From NCBI RefSeq assembly GCF_018598225.1, contig NZ_JAHESF010000030.1:1-64000 (forward strand): 64,000 bases of DNA. The letters run 5' to 3'. Below the pieces are notes generated by a model. That model had not been told where the DNA came from, made no database searches, and worked only from the letters and a program-made list of their open reading frames with translations. The translations under genes and the position numbers were made by a program. The DNA comes from Chryseosolibacter histidinae. GTDB taxonomy: Bacteria; Bacteroidota; Bacteroidia; Cytophagales; Cyclobacteriaceae. How positions within the stretch are numbered: position 1 is the stretch's first letter; each line of letters starts with the position of its first letter. Shown piece by piece: positions 1 to 9,115 of the stretch.

Positions 1-104
1 ACTCGACAGCTTCTTACTGTAATTTTCCTTGTCATAAGTTAACCGTTTATGGTCAACCTATTTCAGGGACGGACAAGGGCCGGGCCCCGGATATCACTGG
101 CGGG

Positions 105-140
105 TACTGACTGATTACTGATTACCTGTCACCGATTACC
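105..140. repeat. TAATCRG heptamer array, copy A1
   Basis: On the minus strand this reads as consecutive seven-base units TAATCGG, TGACAGG, TAATCAG and TAATCAG. It begins 12 bases after the stop codon of the large T9SS cargo gene. The same unit recurs at about 17404, 31983 and 46050. No clear opposite arm is visible between base 1 and 104, so this copy may be one-armed or its partner may have decayed. Confidence 0.7.
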
Positions 141-149
141 ATTTTACAG

Positions 150-3100
150 TTAGTCGGTTTTGATGAGCTTGGCGGTTCTGATGACGAAGCGGTCGAGCAC
201 TTTGAGGATGTAGAGGCCCTGGGGGATGTTGCCCGGGGTGATGACAAGGTCAGCGCCTTCTTTCTTCATGGAGAAAGGAACCTCCACGCCGTTGCTGTTG
301 TAAAGCTTGACTTCGCTTTGCTCCGGCTCAAAATCGATCAGCAGCCTGACATGATCGCGGAAGGGATTGGGATGCAGGGTGATGGGGGTTTCGTGGTCTA
401 CCACCACACGCACCAGTTCGGAGTATTTTGATTGCAGATCGAAGTCTGTCTGCTTCAGGCGGTAGTAAGAGGCGCCGCGGTACGGGCCATCATCCACGAT
501 CTCGTAATGATTCATCAGCTTGGTTGTTCCCGCACCAGGTACACGCCGAACGGACTCCCATTCCTGCGCATTCCTGGATCTTTCAACTGTGAAGAAGTCG
601 TTGTTCGTCTCTGATGCTGTTGACCAGCTGAGGCGTACGGTGTTCTCTTCGGCCACGGCGCGGAACCTGACCAGCTCCACGGGAAGCGGATCGTCAACGT
701 CTGTGTTGCCAAGTGTAAAACGATCGCCGTTTTGAAAATCCACATTCGAAAAAACCACTGTGGTGCCTACCGTTGAACCTGCGATAGGGGTCACATCATT
801 ATCAGAAAAACCATTGGTGCCATTGCGGTCGATCAAGAGTCGGAGGTTCGAACCGAGCGGCGTGCCCAGCAGGCTGATATCGAAAGAGACAGATACCGTA
901 CCCACATCTCCGGTTTCACTTATACGCCAGGTTCTTGACAATCTCTCTTCGATCGGAGCACTAACACCCGCGGTAGTGCTGCTGTAAAGTATGGTGCCGT
1001 CATGTCCCCACATCAGATATTCGCCGTCACCCATACCACTGGCATTCCACATCCGCACAATTCCGGATCCCCTGGCATCCCGATGATTTGAAGCGTCAGT
1101 GGCCTGTCCGATTCCGGCTACGTCAAAGTCAAAGTTACCGTTACTGGAATTGTCCATCGTATACACATCGTTGGCTGTTACCAGGGTGATGCCATATTTA
1201 GCTGCCAGGTAATTGGTGACGATCATCCGCTGCGCTGTATTCAACACCCCGTTATACATGGCGATCTCTGCAATACGGCCCGTGAGCGGGAAGCCGAAAT
1301 CAGTTGTTGAATTATTTCTTCTGGCGCCTATCAATACATCGGTACCTGTGGTTGAACCGTCGCCAACCGTTTGTCCTGTAAGGTCAGCCGTGCCATTCAG
1401 ATAAGTGTTAAAACCGGTTGTGGCGTTCGTGCTGGTAGTGCTCATGCCGACAGTCCAGGCACCCGTGGCAGTAGCGGCGCCGGTATGAAAGTCGCCTCCT
1501 ATAAATGCCGTATACCTGTTAGGCGTTGAGGAGTCGATCGTGTACTGATACTGTTTGTTATTATCATCACTGGTAGCCTTGGACAGAAATGTTCCCGAGC
1601 TTCCTGTATTAACGTTAAAAGCACAAAGAAAAGACCAGTTATTGGTTCTGGGAATAAAATTCAGCGCGTTGGGAGTTCCCAGGTTTAAAAAATCACCGCC
1701 GTCAAAGCTTATGGACGGAAGTGTTGTGTTAACAGAATTAGTATTGAACGTGGGCCGTGTAGTGGTGGCACCCGTGGCAGTAGCGGTGAGACTGTTACCC
1801 GACGCATCCGCCCAACTTGTGACCGCGGCATTGTTTGCCAGTGAAAGATCATTTGCCTTGAGCCAGAGCTTATTATTGCCGCTAAATCCCACGCCACCGG
1901 GCCCTGTATATCCTGAAATGAACGTTCCTGTACCGTTCGTCGGAAAGCTGGGGTTTCCTCCCGTGCAGCCTCCGTTAGGGCAGGTCACCTGAAACGAAGT
2001 ACATATCTGGCTCACCCCTGCCCCATTAACGTAACTGATCCGGCTTCCTCCATTGGTCGTGAGCGCTGTAGTACCACTTCCACAAAGCGTGGCCGTGCTA
2101 TAGTCGATGATCAGGTCATCCGCCAGGGTGGAGCTGGTGTTGATGATAGTAACGCTGGCTCCGGACAGGATCATGTCATCCAGGCCGCTCATCACCGCGG
2201 CGGCATCTACTTCAAGGTATCCGAGATTTACGAGGGTCGAGCCAAGATTACAGGTACTGCCCGCTATCAGACGTGTGTAGCCCTCCACCATGATCTCAAC
2301 GCCACTGACGGTAAGCGTGCCCTGCACCAGAATGTTGCCGGTTTGATAAAACATGGGAAGGGAGGCCACCGGACCTACGTCTGTTCTCGGAAGTCCGTCC
2401 GGCGAAAGACCGCAAGCGCTTTTGTTGTCTGTAACGTCATCTATTGTAATGGTATGCCCACTTCTGATCACCACATTATCACTACGTCTGGGCCATACGC
2501 CGGCAGCCACAGCGCCACTGGAGCCATCGGCACTGAGAGACCATGAAGTGTTGGCATTCCAGGCTCCGGTGGCGAAAGAATAATACGTGACCGCCGGATA
2601 CATTGCCGTGCCAAAAAAGTCGCAGGGCACGTTCGTGGGGAAATCGGGTGCTCCGTTATTTGAATCGTCAGCTGAGGTATCCTGCGTTGTCCAACTGGCC
2701 GCCGCAGTAACCGCTGCGGCACAAGCGGCAACGGTAGAGTTACAGTTGGTGCTTCCTGTATAGACCATCACGTCTTCGTTCCCGGAGATCGAGATGGCGC
2801 TGGCAGTGGTGCTCAGGGTACCTGGCAATTGACCGTTGGCTGCCGAAAAGCCGTTGTTCGCTATGGCGGATAAGAAGGTGGTAGGCGCCGAAACGGAGGT
2901 TCCCAGAAACATATAGAGCACTTCATTGGCAGCGTCCAGGTCTATTGTTCCGCCAGAAACGGTTCCGGTACTGGCCGAGGGAGTTGTCCGGCTGTTGTTG
3001 ATCGTGATAACGGTACCGGCCGGGATGCTGGCTGCGGTGGTCCAGGTCATAGACCCATCCGTTCCATCGGCATCAAAAGCAGTTCCGTTCCATTCGTTAT

Positions 3101-3272
3101 CGTTAAAACGGATATTGGTGCCACTCGCAATATCAACAAACGTCACAAATGAAAAGCCATCCGTTCCATCGGCATTGTATCCCACAAACATCACCTGGCC
3201 CGCAGTCTGGGCGGTGGCAACGATAGGGGCAAGGAGAACGACCAATAACACGAGAGTCTTGTAAGGCCTCAT
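150..3272 (-). CDS. Large exported T9SS cargo protein with LamG-like domain and C-terminal sorting tail
   Basis: This is a secreted protein of about 1040 residues, probably carried over the outer membrane by the type IX system. I place the start at the ATG at 3272 because it directly precedes a signal peptide (TLVLLVVLLAPIVATAQ); the reading frame runs 28 residues further upstream without signal character. In order there are: an N-terminal beta-rich domain rich in DGTDG motifs; a stretch around SGHTITIDD resembling G8-like beta-solenoid modules; a concanavalin/LamG-like segment (LWLKANDLSLANN); a Bacteroidota module around YLMWGHDG; a fibronectin-like segment (TASETNNDFFTVERS); and a sorting tail with LHPNPF and GLYILKV. 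Ligand and function are unknown. A heptamer array follows its stop codon. Confidence 0.88.
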   Translation of the reverse strand: MRPYKTLVLLVVLLAPIVATAQTAGQVMFVGYNADGTDGFSFVTFVDIASGTNIRFNDNEWNGTAFDADGTDGSMTWTTAASIPAGTVITINNSRTTPSASTGTVSGGTIDLDAANEVLYMFLGTSVSAPTTFLSAIANNGFSAANGQLPGTLSTTASAISISGNEDVMVYTGSTNCNSTVAACAAAVTAAASWTTQDTSADDSNNGAPDFPTNVPCDFFGTAMYPAVTYYSFATGAWNANTSWSLSADGSSGAVAAGVWPRRSDNVVIRSGHTITIDDVTDNKSACGLSPDGLPRTDVGPVASLPMFYQTGNILVQGTLTVSGVEIMVEGYTRLIAGSTCNLGSTLVNLGYLEVDAAAVMSGLDDMILSGASVTIINTSSTLADDLIIDYSTATLCGSGTTALTTNGGSRISYVNGAGVSQICTSFQVTCPNGGCTGGNPSFPTNGTGTFISGYTGPGGVGFSGNNKLWLKANDLSLANNAAVTSWADASGNSLTATATGATTTRPTFNTNSVNTTLPSISFDGGDFLNLGTPNALNFIPRTNNWSFLCAFNVNTGSSGTFLSKATSDDNNKQYQYTIDSSTPNRYTAFIGGDFHTGAATATGAWTVGMSTTSTNATTGFNTYLNGTADLTGQTVGDGSTTGTDVLIGARRNNSTTDFGFPLTGRIAEIAMYNGVLNTAQRMIVTNYLAAKYGITLVTANDVYTMDNSSNGNFDFDVAGIGQATDASNHRDARGSGIVRMWNASGMGDGEYLMWGHDGTILYSSTTAGVSAPIEERLSRTWRISETGDVGTVSVSFDISLLGTPLGSNLRLLIDRNGTNGFSDNDVTPIAGSTVGTTVVFSNVDFQNGDRFTLGNTDVDDPLPVELVRFRAVAEENTVRLSWSTASETNNDFFTVERSRNAQEWESVRRVPGAGTTKLMNHYEIVDDGPYRGASYYRLKQTDFDLQSKYSELVRVVVDHETPITLHPNPFRDHVRLLIDFEPEQSEVKLYNSNGVEVPFSMKKEGADLVITPGNIPQGLYILKVLDRFVIRTAKLIKTD

Positions 3273-3583
3273 ATAGACAAGATTGAAATCTGAAATCAAA
3301 TCAAAGGACTGTGATGGGCAGCAAAAGCACGCAAAATCCGCTGGACACACCTTCAATACTAAATCTAAACAAATTAACCCGGCTAAACAAAACAGGGAAA
3401 TGCCTGCCCCAGCAATACGTGAGAATCTATTGCACTATTTCAACGGCGTGGGTATACCAGCAAATCACGGGCAAATCAATCCATGCCTCATTTTTGAGGT
3501 TATTGGGAGGTTTTGCAAGGCATTGATTCCCAAATCCGGTACTTTTCCGTAAGTATTTTCCCGGATCGGCTCTAACGAAAGTT
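3273..3583. other. Intergenic stretch between guaB and the T9SS cargo gene
   Basis: There is no convincing gene here; the short plus-strand frames are C-rich with no family signature. It contains a small perfect hairpin (CCTCA-TTTT-TGAGG) at 3487-3500. A nested inverted repeat lies at 3534-3566 (ATCCGG TACTT ... AAGTA ... CCGGAT). That repeat lies just past the guaB stop and could act as its terminator, although no strong T-run follows on the minus strand. The part near 3273 must hold the promoter of the cargo gene, but I see no clear TAnnTTTG box. Confidence 0.4.
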
Positions 3584-5056
3584 TTATTTTCTGCTGTAAT
3601 TCGGCGCTTCGCGTGTGATGCTCACATCGTGCGGATGGCTCTCTGACATACCTGCCGAGGTGATCTTCACGAACTTGGCCTGTTTCAGCTTCTCAACGTT
3701 CTTGGCACCGCAATATCCCATGCCGGCGCGCAAGCCACCTACAAGCTGATACAACACTTCGGCTACCAGCCCCTTGTAGGGCACCCGGCCCGAGATGCCT
3801 TCAGGAACAAGCTTCTTCACATCGTCTTCCACATCCTGGAAGTAACGGTCTTTGGAGCCGTCTTCCATGGCTTCGATAGAGCCCATGCCGCGGTACGACT
3901 TGAATTTCCTTCCTTCGTAAATGATCATCTCACCGGGTGCTTCTTCGGTTCCGGCCAGCAGCGATCCGATCATGATACTATCGGCACCGGCAGCCAGGGC
4001 TTTTACCAGGTCGCCCGAGAAACGGATCCCACCATCGGCGATCACCGGCACATCGGTGTCTTTCAGCGCTTTCGCGGATTCGTATACGGCAGACAGCTGT
4101 GGCAGGCCTACACCGGCTACGATGCGGGTGGTACAGATGCTGCCCGGACCAACGCCTACTTTCACGGCATCGGCGCCTACTTTGGCAAGCGCCTTGGCGG
4201 CATCACCTGTTGCAATGTTGCCTACAATGAGGTCGAGCTCCGGATATTTTTTCTTCACACGTTTCGCGGCTTCGATCACACCTTTTGAGTGGCCGTGGGC
4301 TGTGTCGATGCTGATCACGTCAACACCGGCTGTTTTCAATGCTTCGATGCGGTCGAGAATATCGGGGGTTACGCCCACGGCAGCGCCCACCCGCAGGCGG
4401 CCAAATTTGTCCTGGCATGCGTTGGGTTTATTTTTCTTCTTCTGGATGTCCTTGAACGTGATAAGGCCGGTAAGCTTGCCTTTCTTGTTGATGATGGGAA
4501 GCTTTTCGATCTTGTATTTCTTCAGGGTGCCTTCGGCCTGGTCGAGCGTAATGCCTTCAGCGGCGGTGATCAGGTTCTCGCGGGTCATGATCTTCTCAAC
4601 AGGAACGTTCATATCTTTCTGGAAGCGCAGATCGCGGTTGGTGATGATGCCCACGAGCTTTTCGTTCTCATCTACCACGGGAATACCGCCGATCTTGAAC
4701 TCGCGCATGATGTTCTCGGCATCCTGTACAGTGGAGTGAATATTCAGGGTTACAGGATCCAGGATGAGGCCACTCTGGGAGCGTTTTACCTTTCTTACCT
4801 GTTCGGCCTGCTGCTCGATCTTCATATTCTTGTGGATGAAGCCGAGGCCGCCTTCGAGGGCTACCGCGATGGCCAGTTCGGCCTCTGTCACCGTATCCAT
4901 GGCAGCCGAAACAATCGGTATATTCAGCCGGATATTGCGGGTCAGCTGGCTTGAGGTATCGGTCTCTCTGGGAAGGATCTCTGAGTAAGCAGGAACAAGA
5001 AGCACATCATCATACGTGAGCGCTTCGAAAAGAAATTTAGAAGTATCGAGCGGCAT
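3584..5056 (-). CDS. guaB: Inosine-5'-monophosphate dehydrogenase
   Basis: Oxidises IMP to XMP with NAD+, the committed step of GMP synthesis, in the cytoplasm. The N-terminus (FLFEALTYDDVLLVPAYSEI) is diagnostic of bacterial IMPDH. A CBS-domain pair (about residues 95-210, with GIPVVDENEKLVGIITNRD) interrupts the TIM barrel. The active-site loop GPGSICTTRIV carries the catalytic cysteine, followed by ADGGIRFSGD and the flap region with YRGMGS. The ATG at 5056 gives 490 residues, the usual length; the frame stays open to 5110, with another ATG at 5077. A perfect 10-bp inverted repeat touches the chosen start codon, which could matter for regulation or could indicate that an upstream start is used. 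The gene is alone on its strand. Confidence 0.97.
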   Translation of the reverse strand: MPLDTSKFLFEALTYDDVLLVPAYSEILPRETDTSSQLTRNIRLNIPIVSAAMDTVTEAELAIAVALEGGLGFIHKNMKIEQQAEQVRKVKRSQSGLILDPVTLNIHSTVQDAENIMREFKIGGIPVVDENEKLVGIITNRDLRFQKDMNVPVEKIMTRENLITAAEGITLDQAEGTLKKYKIEKLPIINKKGKLTGLITFKDIQKKKNKPNACQDKFGRLRVGAAVGVTPDILDRIEALKTAGVDVISIDTAHGHSKGVIEAAKRVKKKYPELDLIVGNIATGDAAKALAKVGADAVKVGVGPGSICTTRIVAGVGLPQLSAVYESAKALKDTDVPVIADGGIRFSGDLVKALAAGADSIMIGSLLAGTEEAPGEMIIYEGRKFKSYRGMGSIEAMEDGSKDRYFQDVEDDVKKLVPEGISGRVPYKGLVAEVLYQLVGGLRAGMGYCGAKNVEKLKQAKFVKITSAGMSESHPHDVSITREAPNYSRK

Positions 5057-5085
5057 GGCAAATAATTTAGGAACCATTATTTGCC
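5057..5085 (-). promoter_or_regulatory. Perfect inverted repeat abutting the guaB start codon
   Basis: GGCAAATAAT (5057-5066) and ATTATTTGCC (5076-5085) are exact reverse complements around a nine-base loop, and the first arm touches the guaB ATG at 5056. In the mRNA the hairpin would sit exactly over the ribosome-loading site; as DNA it could be an operator. If translation began at 5077 or 5110 the repeat would lie inside the coding region. Confidence 0.5.
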
Positions 5086-5238
5086 GGGCAAAGGTATAGT
5101 TAAATTTCATAATTAACTAATTCGCCCTCTTACAAAGTTGAAGAATTGCAGAACATGTTTTTTAACGACAAAGCATCCTTAAATTAATTATGAATTTGGA
5201 GGATGAATTTTATTTTTGATGCCGAAACCCAAAAGCTT

Positions 5239-5922
5239 ATGAAGAGACTGTTACTATTGTTCAGCTTCCATTTTTTGCTGACGGTATCTTTTGCGCAGGT
5301 TCAAACCGGGAAGGCTTCTTTTTATGCCGACAAGTTTGAAGGAAGCCCCACGGCAAGCGGTGAAAAATACAAGCACAGCAAGTTCACGGCGGCGCACAAA
5401 AGTCTTCCCTTCGGAACCCGGGTAAAGGTCACCAACCTCGCCAACAACGAGGAAGTGGAAGTGGTGATCAACGACCGTGGTCCTTATGTGGAGAACCGTG
5501 TGATTGACCTTTCCAAATCGGCTGCCGAAAGGCTCGGATTTGTGAACCAGGGCCTGGCCGAGGTGAGGATCGAGGTGCTCGACGCCGGCGATGGCAAGAC
5601 AAGCGACCCGGCGAAAACCATTGACCATGTACTGGTTGAGGAAAAGGAATTCTACGATTTCGAGATCTCACGGCTGAATCCGAAAGGGTACGGCGTGCAG
5701 ATCGGCACCTACCAGGAGCTGGTGAACCTCATGCGCCTTTCGGAGAACCTGAAGAATTCATATAAGAAGAAAGTCACCGTTCAGGTAAAGATCATGAACG
5801 GGGTCAAATATTACGGCCTCATCATCGGGCAGTTCCCCACCAGGCCGAAAGCAGAACAATTCAGGGACAACCTTAGAAAGAAATTCCCGGACGCCTTTAT
5901 TGTAGAATACGATAAGATATGA
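5239..5922 (+). CDS. RlpA-like double-psi beta-barrel protein with SPOR domain
   Basis: This is an exported protein of about 227 residues related to RlpA, a septal lytic transglycosylase acting on denuded glycan strands. I start at the ATG at 5239, which opens the signal peptide (LLLLFSFHFLLTVSFAQ); an upstream in-frame ATG at 5203 adds 12 hydrophilic residues. The RlpA core is clear: GKASFYADKFEGSPTASGE, AAHKSLPFGTRVKVTN and the conserved NDRGPY followed by RVIDLSKSAAERLG. The C-terminal 75 residues (GYGVQIGTYQELVNLM to the end) fit a SPOR domain, which binds septal peptidoglycan. It has no lipobox, unlike E. coli RlpA. A permease gene follows 43 bases downstream on the same strand. Confidence 0.88.
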   Translation: MKRLLLLFSFHFLLTVSFAQVQTGKASFYADKFEGSPTASGEKYKHSKFTAAHKSLPFGTRVKVTNLANNEEVEVVINDRGPYVENRVIDLSKSAAERLGFVNQGLAEVRIEVLDAGDGKTSDPAKTIDHVLVEEKEFYDFEISRLNPKGYGVQIGTYQELVNLMRLSENLKNSYKKKVTVQVKIMNGVKYYGLIIGQFPTRPKAEQFRDNLRKKFPDAFIVEYDKI

Positions 5923-5965
5923 TCCGGTACGCCATCAACCTCCACCGGTATTGTCCGGCGTATTC

Positions 5966-6754
5966 ATGGAAATATTAGGATACATCGCATCCGTTTGCAT
6001 TGGTCTCATTCTCGGGCTGCTCGGCGGCGGCGGGTCTATCCTGTCCATCCCTATCCTGGTTTACTTGTTCCATGTCGATGCGATCACGGCCTCGGCTTAT
6101 TCACTCTTTATCGTGGGCATCACCAGTTTTGTGGGCGCCATCCCCAAATACAAAGAGCACCTGGTGAACGTCAGAACAGGCCTTGCGTTCGGCATTCCTT
6201 CCATCATCAGCATTTTCTCCACCCGGCGATGGATCGTTCCAGCCATACCGGATGTGATCTGGCAAACGGAGAGCTTCGTTTTTACCAAGCGGATCCTGGT
6301 GCTGGGTATTTTCGCCCTGCTCATGATCCTGGCTTCCTTCTCCATGATCCGGGGCCGGAAAGAGCTCGCCTCCGACGACCAGGGGTTCAGAACCTTCCTC
6401 GTGGTGGTAGAAGGTATCGTCATCGGTTTCCTGACGGGGCTTGTGGGCGCGGGTGGCGGATTTCTCATCATCCCGGCGCTCGTCTTCCTCACCGGACTGC
6501 CCTTCAAAACTGCAGTGGGTACATCGCTGTTCATCATTGCCATCAACTCGCTCATGGGCTTCCTGGGCGATGTGCTTAATTATACTATGGACTGGCCGTT
6601 CCTTTTCTCCATCACGTTGCTGGCCGTAACGGGTATACTCGTTGGCAACCGGTTGCAGAAAAAGATCTCCTCCATGAAACTGCGCAAGGCATTCGGGTGG
6701 CTGACCTTGCTGATGGGATCGTGGATCCTGCTGCGGGAGGTCATTTTAATTTGA
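5966..6754 (+). CDS. TauE/SafE-family sulfite exporter-like permease
   Basis: This is a polytopic inner-membrane protein of about 262 residues. Two homologous halves each begin with a glycine-rich helix (GLILGLLGGGGSILSIPILV and GLVGAGGGFLIIPALVFLTG), the hallmark of the TauE/SafE family (formerly DUF81). Members export sulfite, sulfoacetate or related anions; the substrate here cannot be told. I use the ATG at 5966; a TTG five codons upstream is also possible. It ends four bases before the NadR-like kinase gene, so the two are probably cotranscribed, though no functional link is obvious. Confidence 0.9.
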   Translation: MEILGYIASVCIGLILGLLGGGGSILSIPILVYLFHVDAITASAYSLFIVGITSFVGAIPKYKEHLVNVRTGLAFGIPSIISIFSTRRWIVPAIPDVIWQTESFVFTKRILVLGIFALLMILASFSMIRGRKELASDDQGFRTFLVVVEGIVIGFLTGLVGAGGGFLIIPALVFLTGLPFKTAVGTSLFIIAINSLMGFLGDVLNYTMDWPFLFSITLLAVTGILVGNRLQKKISSMKLRKAFGWLTLLMGSWILLREVILI

Positions 6755-6758
6755 CAGC

Positions 6759-7289
6759 ATGAGCCAGATAAAAGATATTAAAAAAGTAGCGGTGGTGGGG
6801 CCGGAGTGCACGGGCAAGTCTGATCTGTCTGCTTTTCTCGCCGATCACTTCAACACCGTGTGGGTGCCGGAATATGCCCGGGGTTACGTGAGCAACCTCA
6901 CGCGGCCCTATGTTGAGCATGACCTGCTCACCATTGCGCATGGCCAGGTGCGACTGGAGGATGAATGGATGCAGGATGCCAGCAAGGTGCTGATCTGCGA
7001 CACGAACCTGTATGTGATCAAAGTATGGAGCGAGTTCAAGTTCGGCCATTGCGACCCTGAGATCCTGAAGACCATTGCCACGCGCCGCTACGACCTGTAC
7101 CTGCTCACGTATGTAGACATTCCCTGGCAGGAAGATCCGTTGCGCGAGCATCCTGGCGAACGTGAACGGTTATTCAACATTTACCGCAACGAAATGGCAA
7201 ATCAATCCGTACCTTTTGTCGAAATCCGCGGCGAACGTGAAGTGCGGAGAAAAACGGCTGTGGAGGCTGTTCAAAAATTGCTTCAATGA
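6759..7289 (+). CDS. NadR-like P-loop kinase (probable nicotinamide riboside kinase)
   Basis: A cytoplasmic P-loop protein of 176 residues resembling the C-terminal ribosylnicotinamide kinase domain of NadR. It shows a Walker A motif GPECTGKS near residue 14, the characteristic VPEYAR segment around residue 35, and a Walker-B-like LICDTNLYVIKVW region. The late motif DPLREHPGERERLF fits the lid of this family. NadR kinases phosphorylate nicotinamide riboside to NMN in NAD salvage. The nucleotidyltransferase and HTH domains of enterobacterial NadR are missing. No NAD-salvage gene is adjacent, so the substrate is inferred from family alone. Confidence 0.8.
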   Translation: MSQIKDIKKVAVVGPECTGKSDLSAFLADHFNTVWVPEYARGYVSNLTRPYVEHDLLTIAHGQVRLEDEWMQDASKVLICDTNLYVIKVWSEFKFGHCDPEILKTIATRRYDLYLLTYVDIPWQEDPLREHPGERERLFNIYRNEMANQSVPFVEIRGEREVRRKTAVEAVQKLLQ

Positions 7290-7332
7290 TGTGTTCAGAG
7301 ATTTGTGTGTTTTATAAAACAGGTACTGTAGC

Positions 7333-8577
7333 ATGAGCAGTACCCTACCCTCAGGCCCATACGCCGCTTTGCGTATACCTGAGTTTCGCCTGTATATTTC
7401 ATCGCGCTTCTGTGTTACGCTGGCCATCCAGATCCAGTCTGTTGTGGTAGCCTGGCAGGTATATGCCATTACTAAAGATACGTTGTCGCTCGGGCTCATC
7501 GGGCTGGCGGAAGCCATTCCCTCTATCGGTGTCTCGCTTTATGCGGGGCACGTTGCCGATGTGGTGCAGCGTAAAAAGATCATCCTGCTGTGCATCGGCA
7601 CGCTGCTGTTCTGCTCGGCTGCACTGCTGTTGTTCACGCTTCAGCCGGGCGATTTCTTTTCACTATACGGCGTAATACCCATCTACAGTGTGATCTTCAT
7701 CAGCGGTGTTGCCCGCGGATTTCTCAGTCCCGCGTTCTTTTCATTCATGCCCCAGCTGATCCCACGGGAGCTCTACAGCAACGCCATCACCTGGAACAGC
7801 ACGTTGTGGGAGACCGCCACCATTGCAGGGCTGGCGATGGGCGGATTGTTATACGGGATCATCGGTGTAACACAAGCGTATACCGTGGATGTGGTGCTCA
7901 CGCTCATCGGCCTGCTGCTGATGTCTGGTGTTGGCAACAAGCCGCTTCCTCCCGTGACCACCGAAGAAGGTGTTACCGAAAAGATCATGGCAGGCCTGAA
8001 GTTCGTTTTCACCAACAAGCTTATCTTAAGCGCCATCTCACTCGATCTCTTTGCCGTGCTCTTCGGTGGCGCGGTGGCGCTGCTGCCTGTGTTTGCCGAA
8101 GAGATCCTGCATGTAGGCGCGCCGGGTTTAGGCATTCTGCGCGCAGCTCCTTCCATTGGCGCGTTGTGCATGGCGTTCTATATCACGCACCATCCCATCA
8201 AGAAAGATACCGGCAAGATCCTGCTGTATTGTGTTGCCGGCTTCGGGCTTTGTATGATCCTCTTTGCGCTTTCCACCAACTTCTGGATCTCGCTGGTCAT
8301 TCTCGTAGCCAGCGGAGGTTTTGATTGCATCAGCGTGATCATCAGGGGCACATTGCTGCAGACGCTTACGCCTGAGAACATGAAAGGAAGGGTCTCTGCT
8401 GTAAACCATATCTTTGTAGGGTCTTCCAATGAGATCGGCATGTTTGAATCTGGCGTGGCGGCCAGGCTGATGGGCACGGTGCCATCGGTGATCTTCGGCG
8501 GCTGCATGACCATCTTTGTGGTGGGTCTCACGGGCTGGTTCTCCAGGTCGCTCAGAAGCCTGCAACGTGTTCATTAA
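7333..8577 (+). CDS. MFS transporter, EntS/MFS_3-like
   Basis: A major facilitator protein of 414 residues with about twelve hydrophobic segments. The start FRLYISSRFCVTLAIQIQSV and the loop GHVADVVQRKKIILL (the motif-A region between helices 2 and 3) resemble EntS-type exporters and many uncharacterised MFS_3 proteins. Substrate is unknown; EntS exports enterobactin, but no siderophore biosynthesis genes are present here. The gene follows the NadR-like kinase by 43 bases and is followed after six bases by the DUF2721 gene, suggesting one transcript. Confidence 0.88.
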   Translation: MSSTLPSGPYAALRIPEFRLYISSRFCVTLAIQIQSVVVAWQVYAITKDTLSLGLIGLAEAIPSIGVSLYAGHVADVVQRKKIILLCIGTLLFCSAALLLFTLQPGDFFSLYGVIPIYSVIFISGVARGFLSPAFFSFMPQLIPRELYSNAITWNSTLWETATIAGLAMGGLLYGIIGVTQAYTVDVVLTLIGLLLMSGVGNKPLPPVTTEEGVTEKIMAGLKFVFTNKLILSAISLDLFAVLFGGAVALLPVFAEEILHVGAPGLGILRAAPSIGALCMAFYITHHPIKKDTGKILLYCVAGFGLCMILFALSTNFWISLVILVASGGFDCISVIIRGTLLQTLTPENMKGRVSAVNHIFVGSSNEIGMFESGVAARLMGTVPSVIFGGCMTIFVVGLTGWFSRSLRSLQRVH

Positions 8578-8583
8578 AATTTT

Positions 8584-8979
8584 ATGCAGCAGATCTCCAT
8601 CAACACACCAGCGCTCCTGTTCCCGGCCATTACGCTGCTGATGCTTGCCTATACCAACCGCTTTCTTGCGCTGGCAACGCTGATCCGTAACCTGCACACC
8701 AAATACAAACAAGGCCAGGAAGACCGCAACCTGCTTCGTCAGCAGATCAAAAATTTGCGCAGAAGGTTGCTGCTCATCAAACAGATGCAGGCCAGTGGCA
8801 TCACCAGCTTCTTCTGCTGCGTGCTCTGCATGCTGTTCTTTTATATCGGCTACGAAGGCTGGGCCTATGGCATCTTCGGACTGAGCCTCGGTTTTCTGCT
8901 GCTCTCGCTGGTGCTCTCACTGAATGAGATCTACATCAGCACCAAAGCGCTGGAGATCGAGTTGAAGGACATGGAGTAG
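8584..8979 (+). CDS. DUF2721-family membrane protein
   Basis: A small membrane protein of 131 residues. A hydrophobic N-terminal helix (LLFPAITLLMLAYTNRFLAL) is followed by a charged, coiled segment (NLHTKYKQGQEDRNLLRQQI), then two adjacent transmembrane helices and a charged tail. This arrangement and the ALATLIRNLH motif match DUF2721, whose function is unknown. It lies six bases after the MFS gene. The TACGARR array B1 begins six bases after its stop codon. Confidence 0.8.
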   Translation: MQQISINTPALLFPAITLLMLAYTNRFLALATLIRNLHTKYKQGQEDRNLLRQQIKNLRRRLLLIKQMQASGITSFFCCVLCMLFFYIGYEGWAYGIFGLSLGFLLLSLVLSLNEIYISTKALEIELKDME

Positions 8980-8984
8980 AATGG

Positions 8985-9061
8985 AAGTACGAGGTACGAA
9001 AGACGAAGTACGATGAAATGCAGATCGGGCCATCGTACTTCGTACCTCGTATTTCGTACTT
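8985..9061. repeat. TACGARR heptamer inverted array, copy B1
   Basis: The left arm (8985-9015) is made of GTACGAG, GTACGAA, AGACGAA and GTACGAT. The right arm (9031-9061) is the inverse, CATCGTACTTCGTACC and onward. They surround a 15-base spacer. The two arms could form a hairpin of about 30 bp with a few mismatches, between the DUF2721 gene and the aminotransferase gene. Related copies lie at 45162-45283 and about 54931-54976. Confidence 0.8.
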
Positions 9062-9115
9062 ACGATTATGGACTGGTTTTCGTATCTTCGACTTCATTAA
9101 CCTCAAACTGGTATC

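Noticed and set aside
3921-4954. Two long open frames antisense to guaB (272 and 221 codons)
   Set aside because: Both are shadows of guaB, with low-complexity Ser/Phe or Asp/Leu bias and no recognisable domain.
7590-8324. 244-codon frame within the MFS gene
   Set aside because: Same-strand alternative frame, rich in His, Arg and Cys, without family motifs; the MFS frame is certain.
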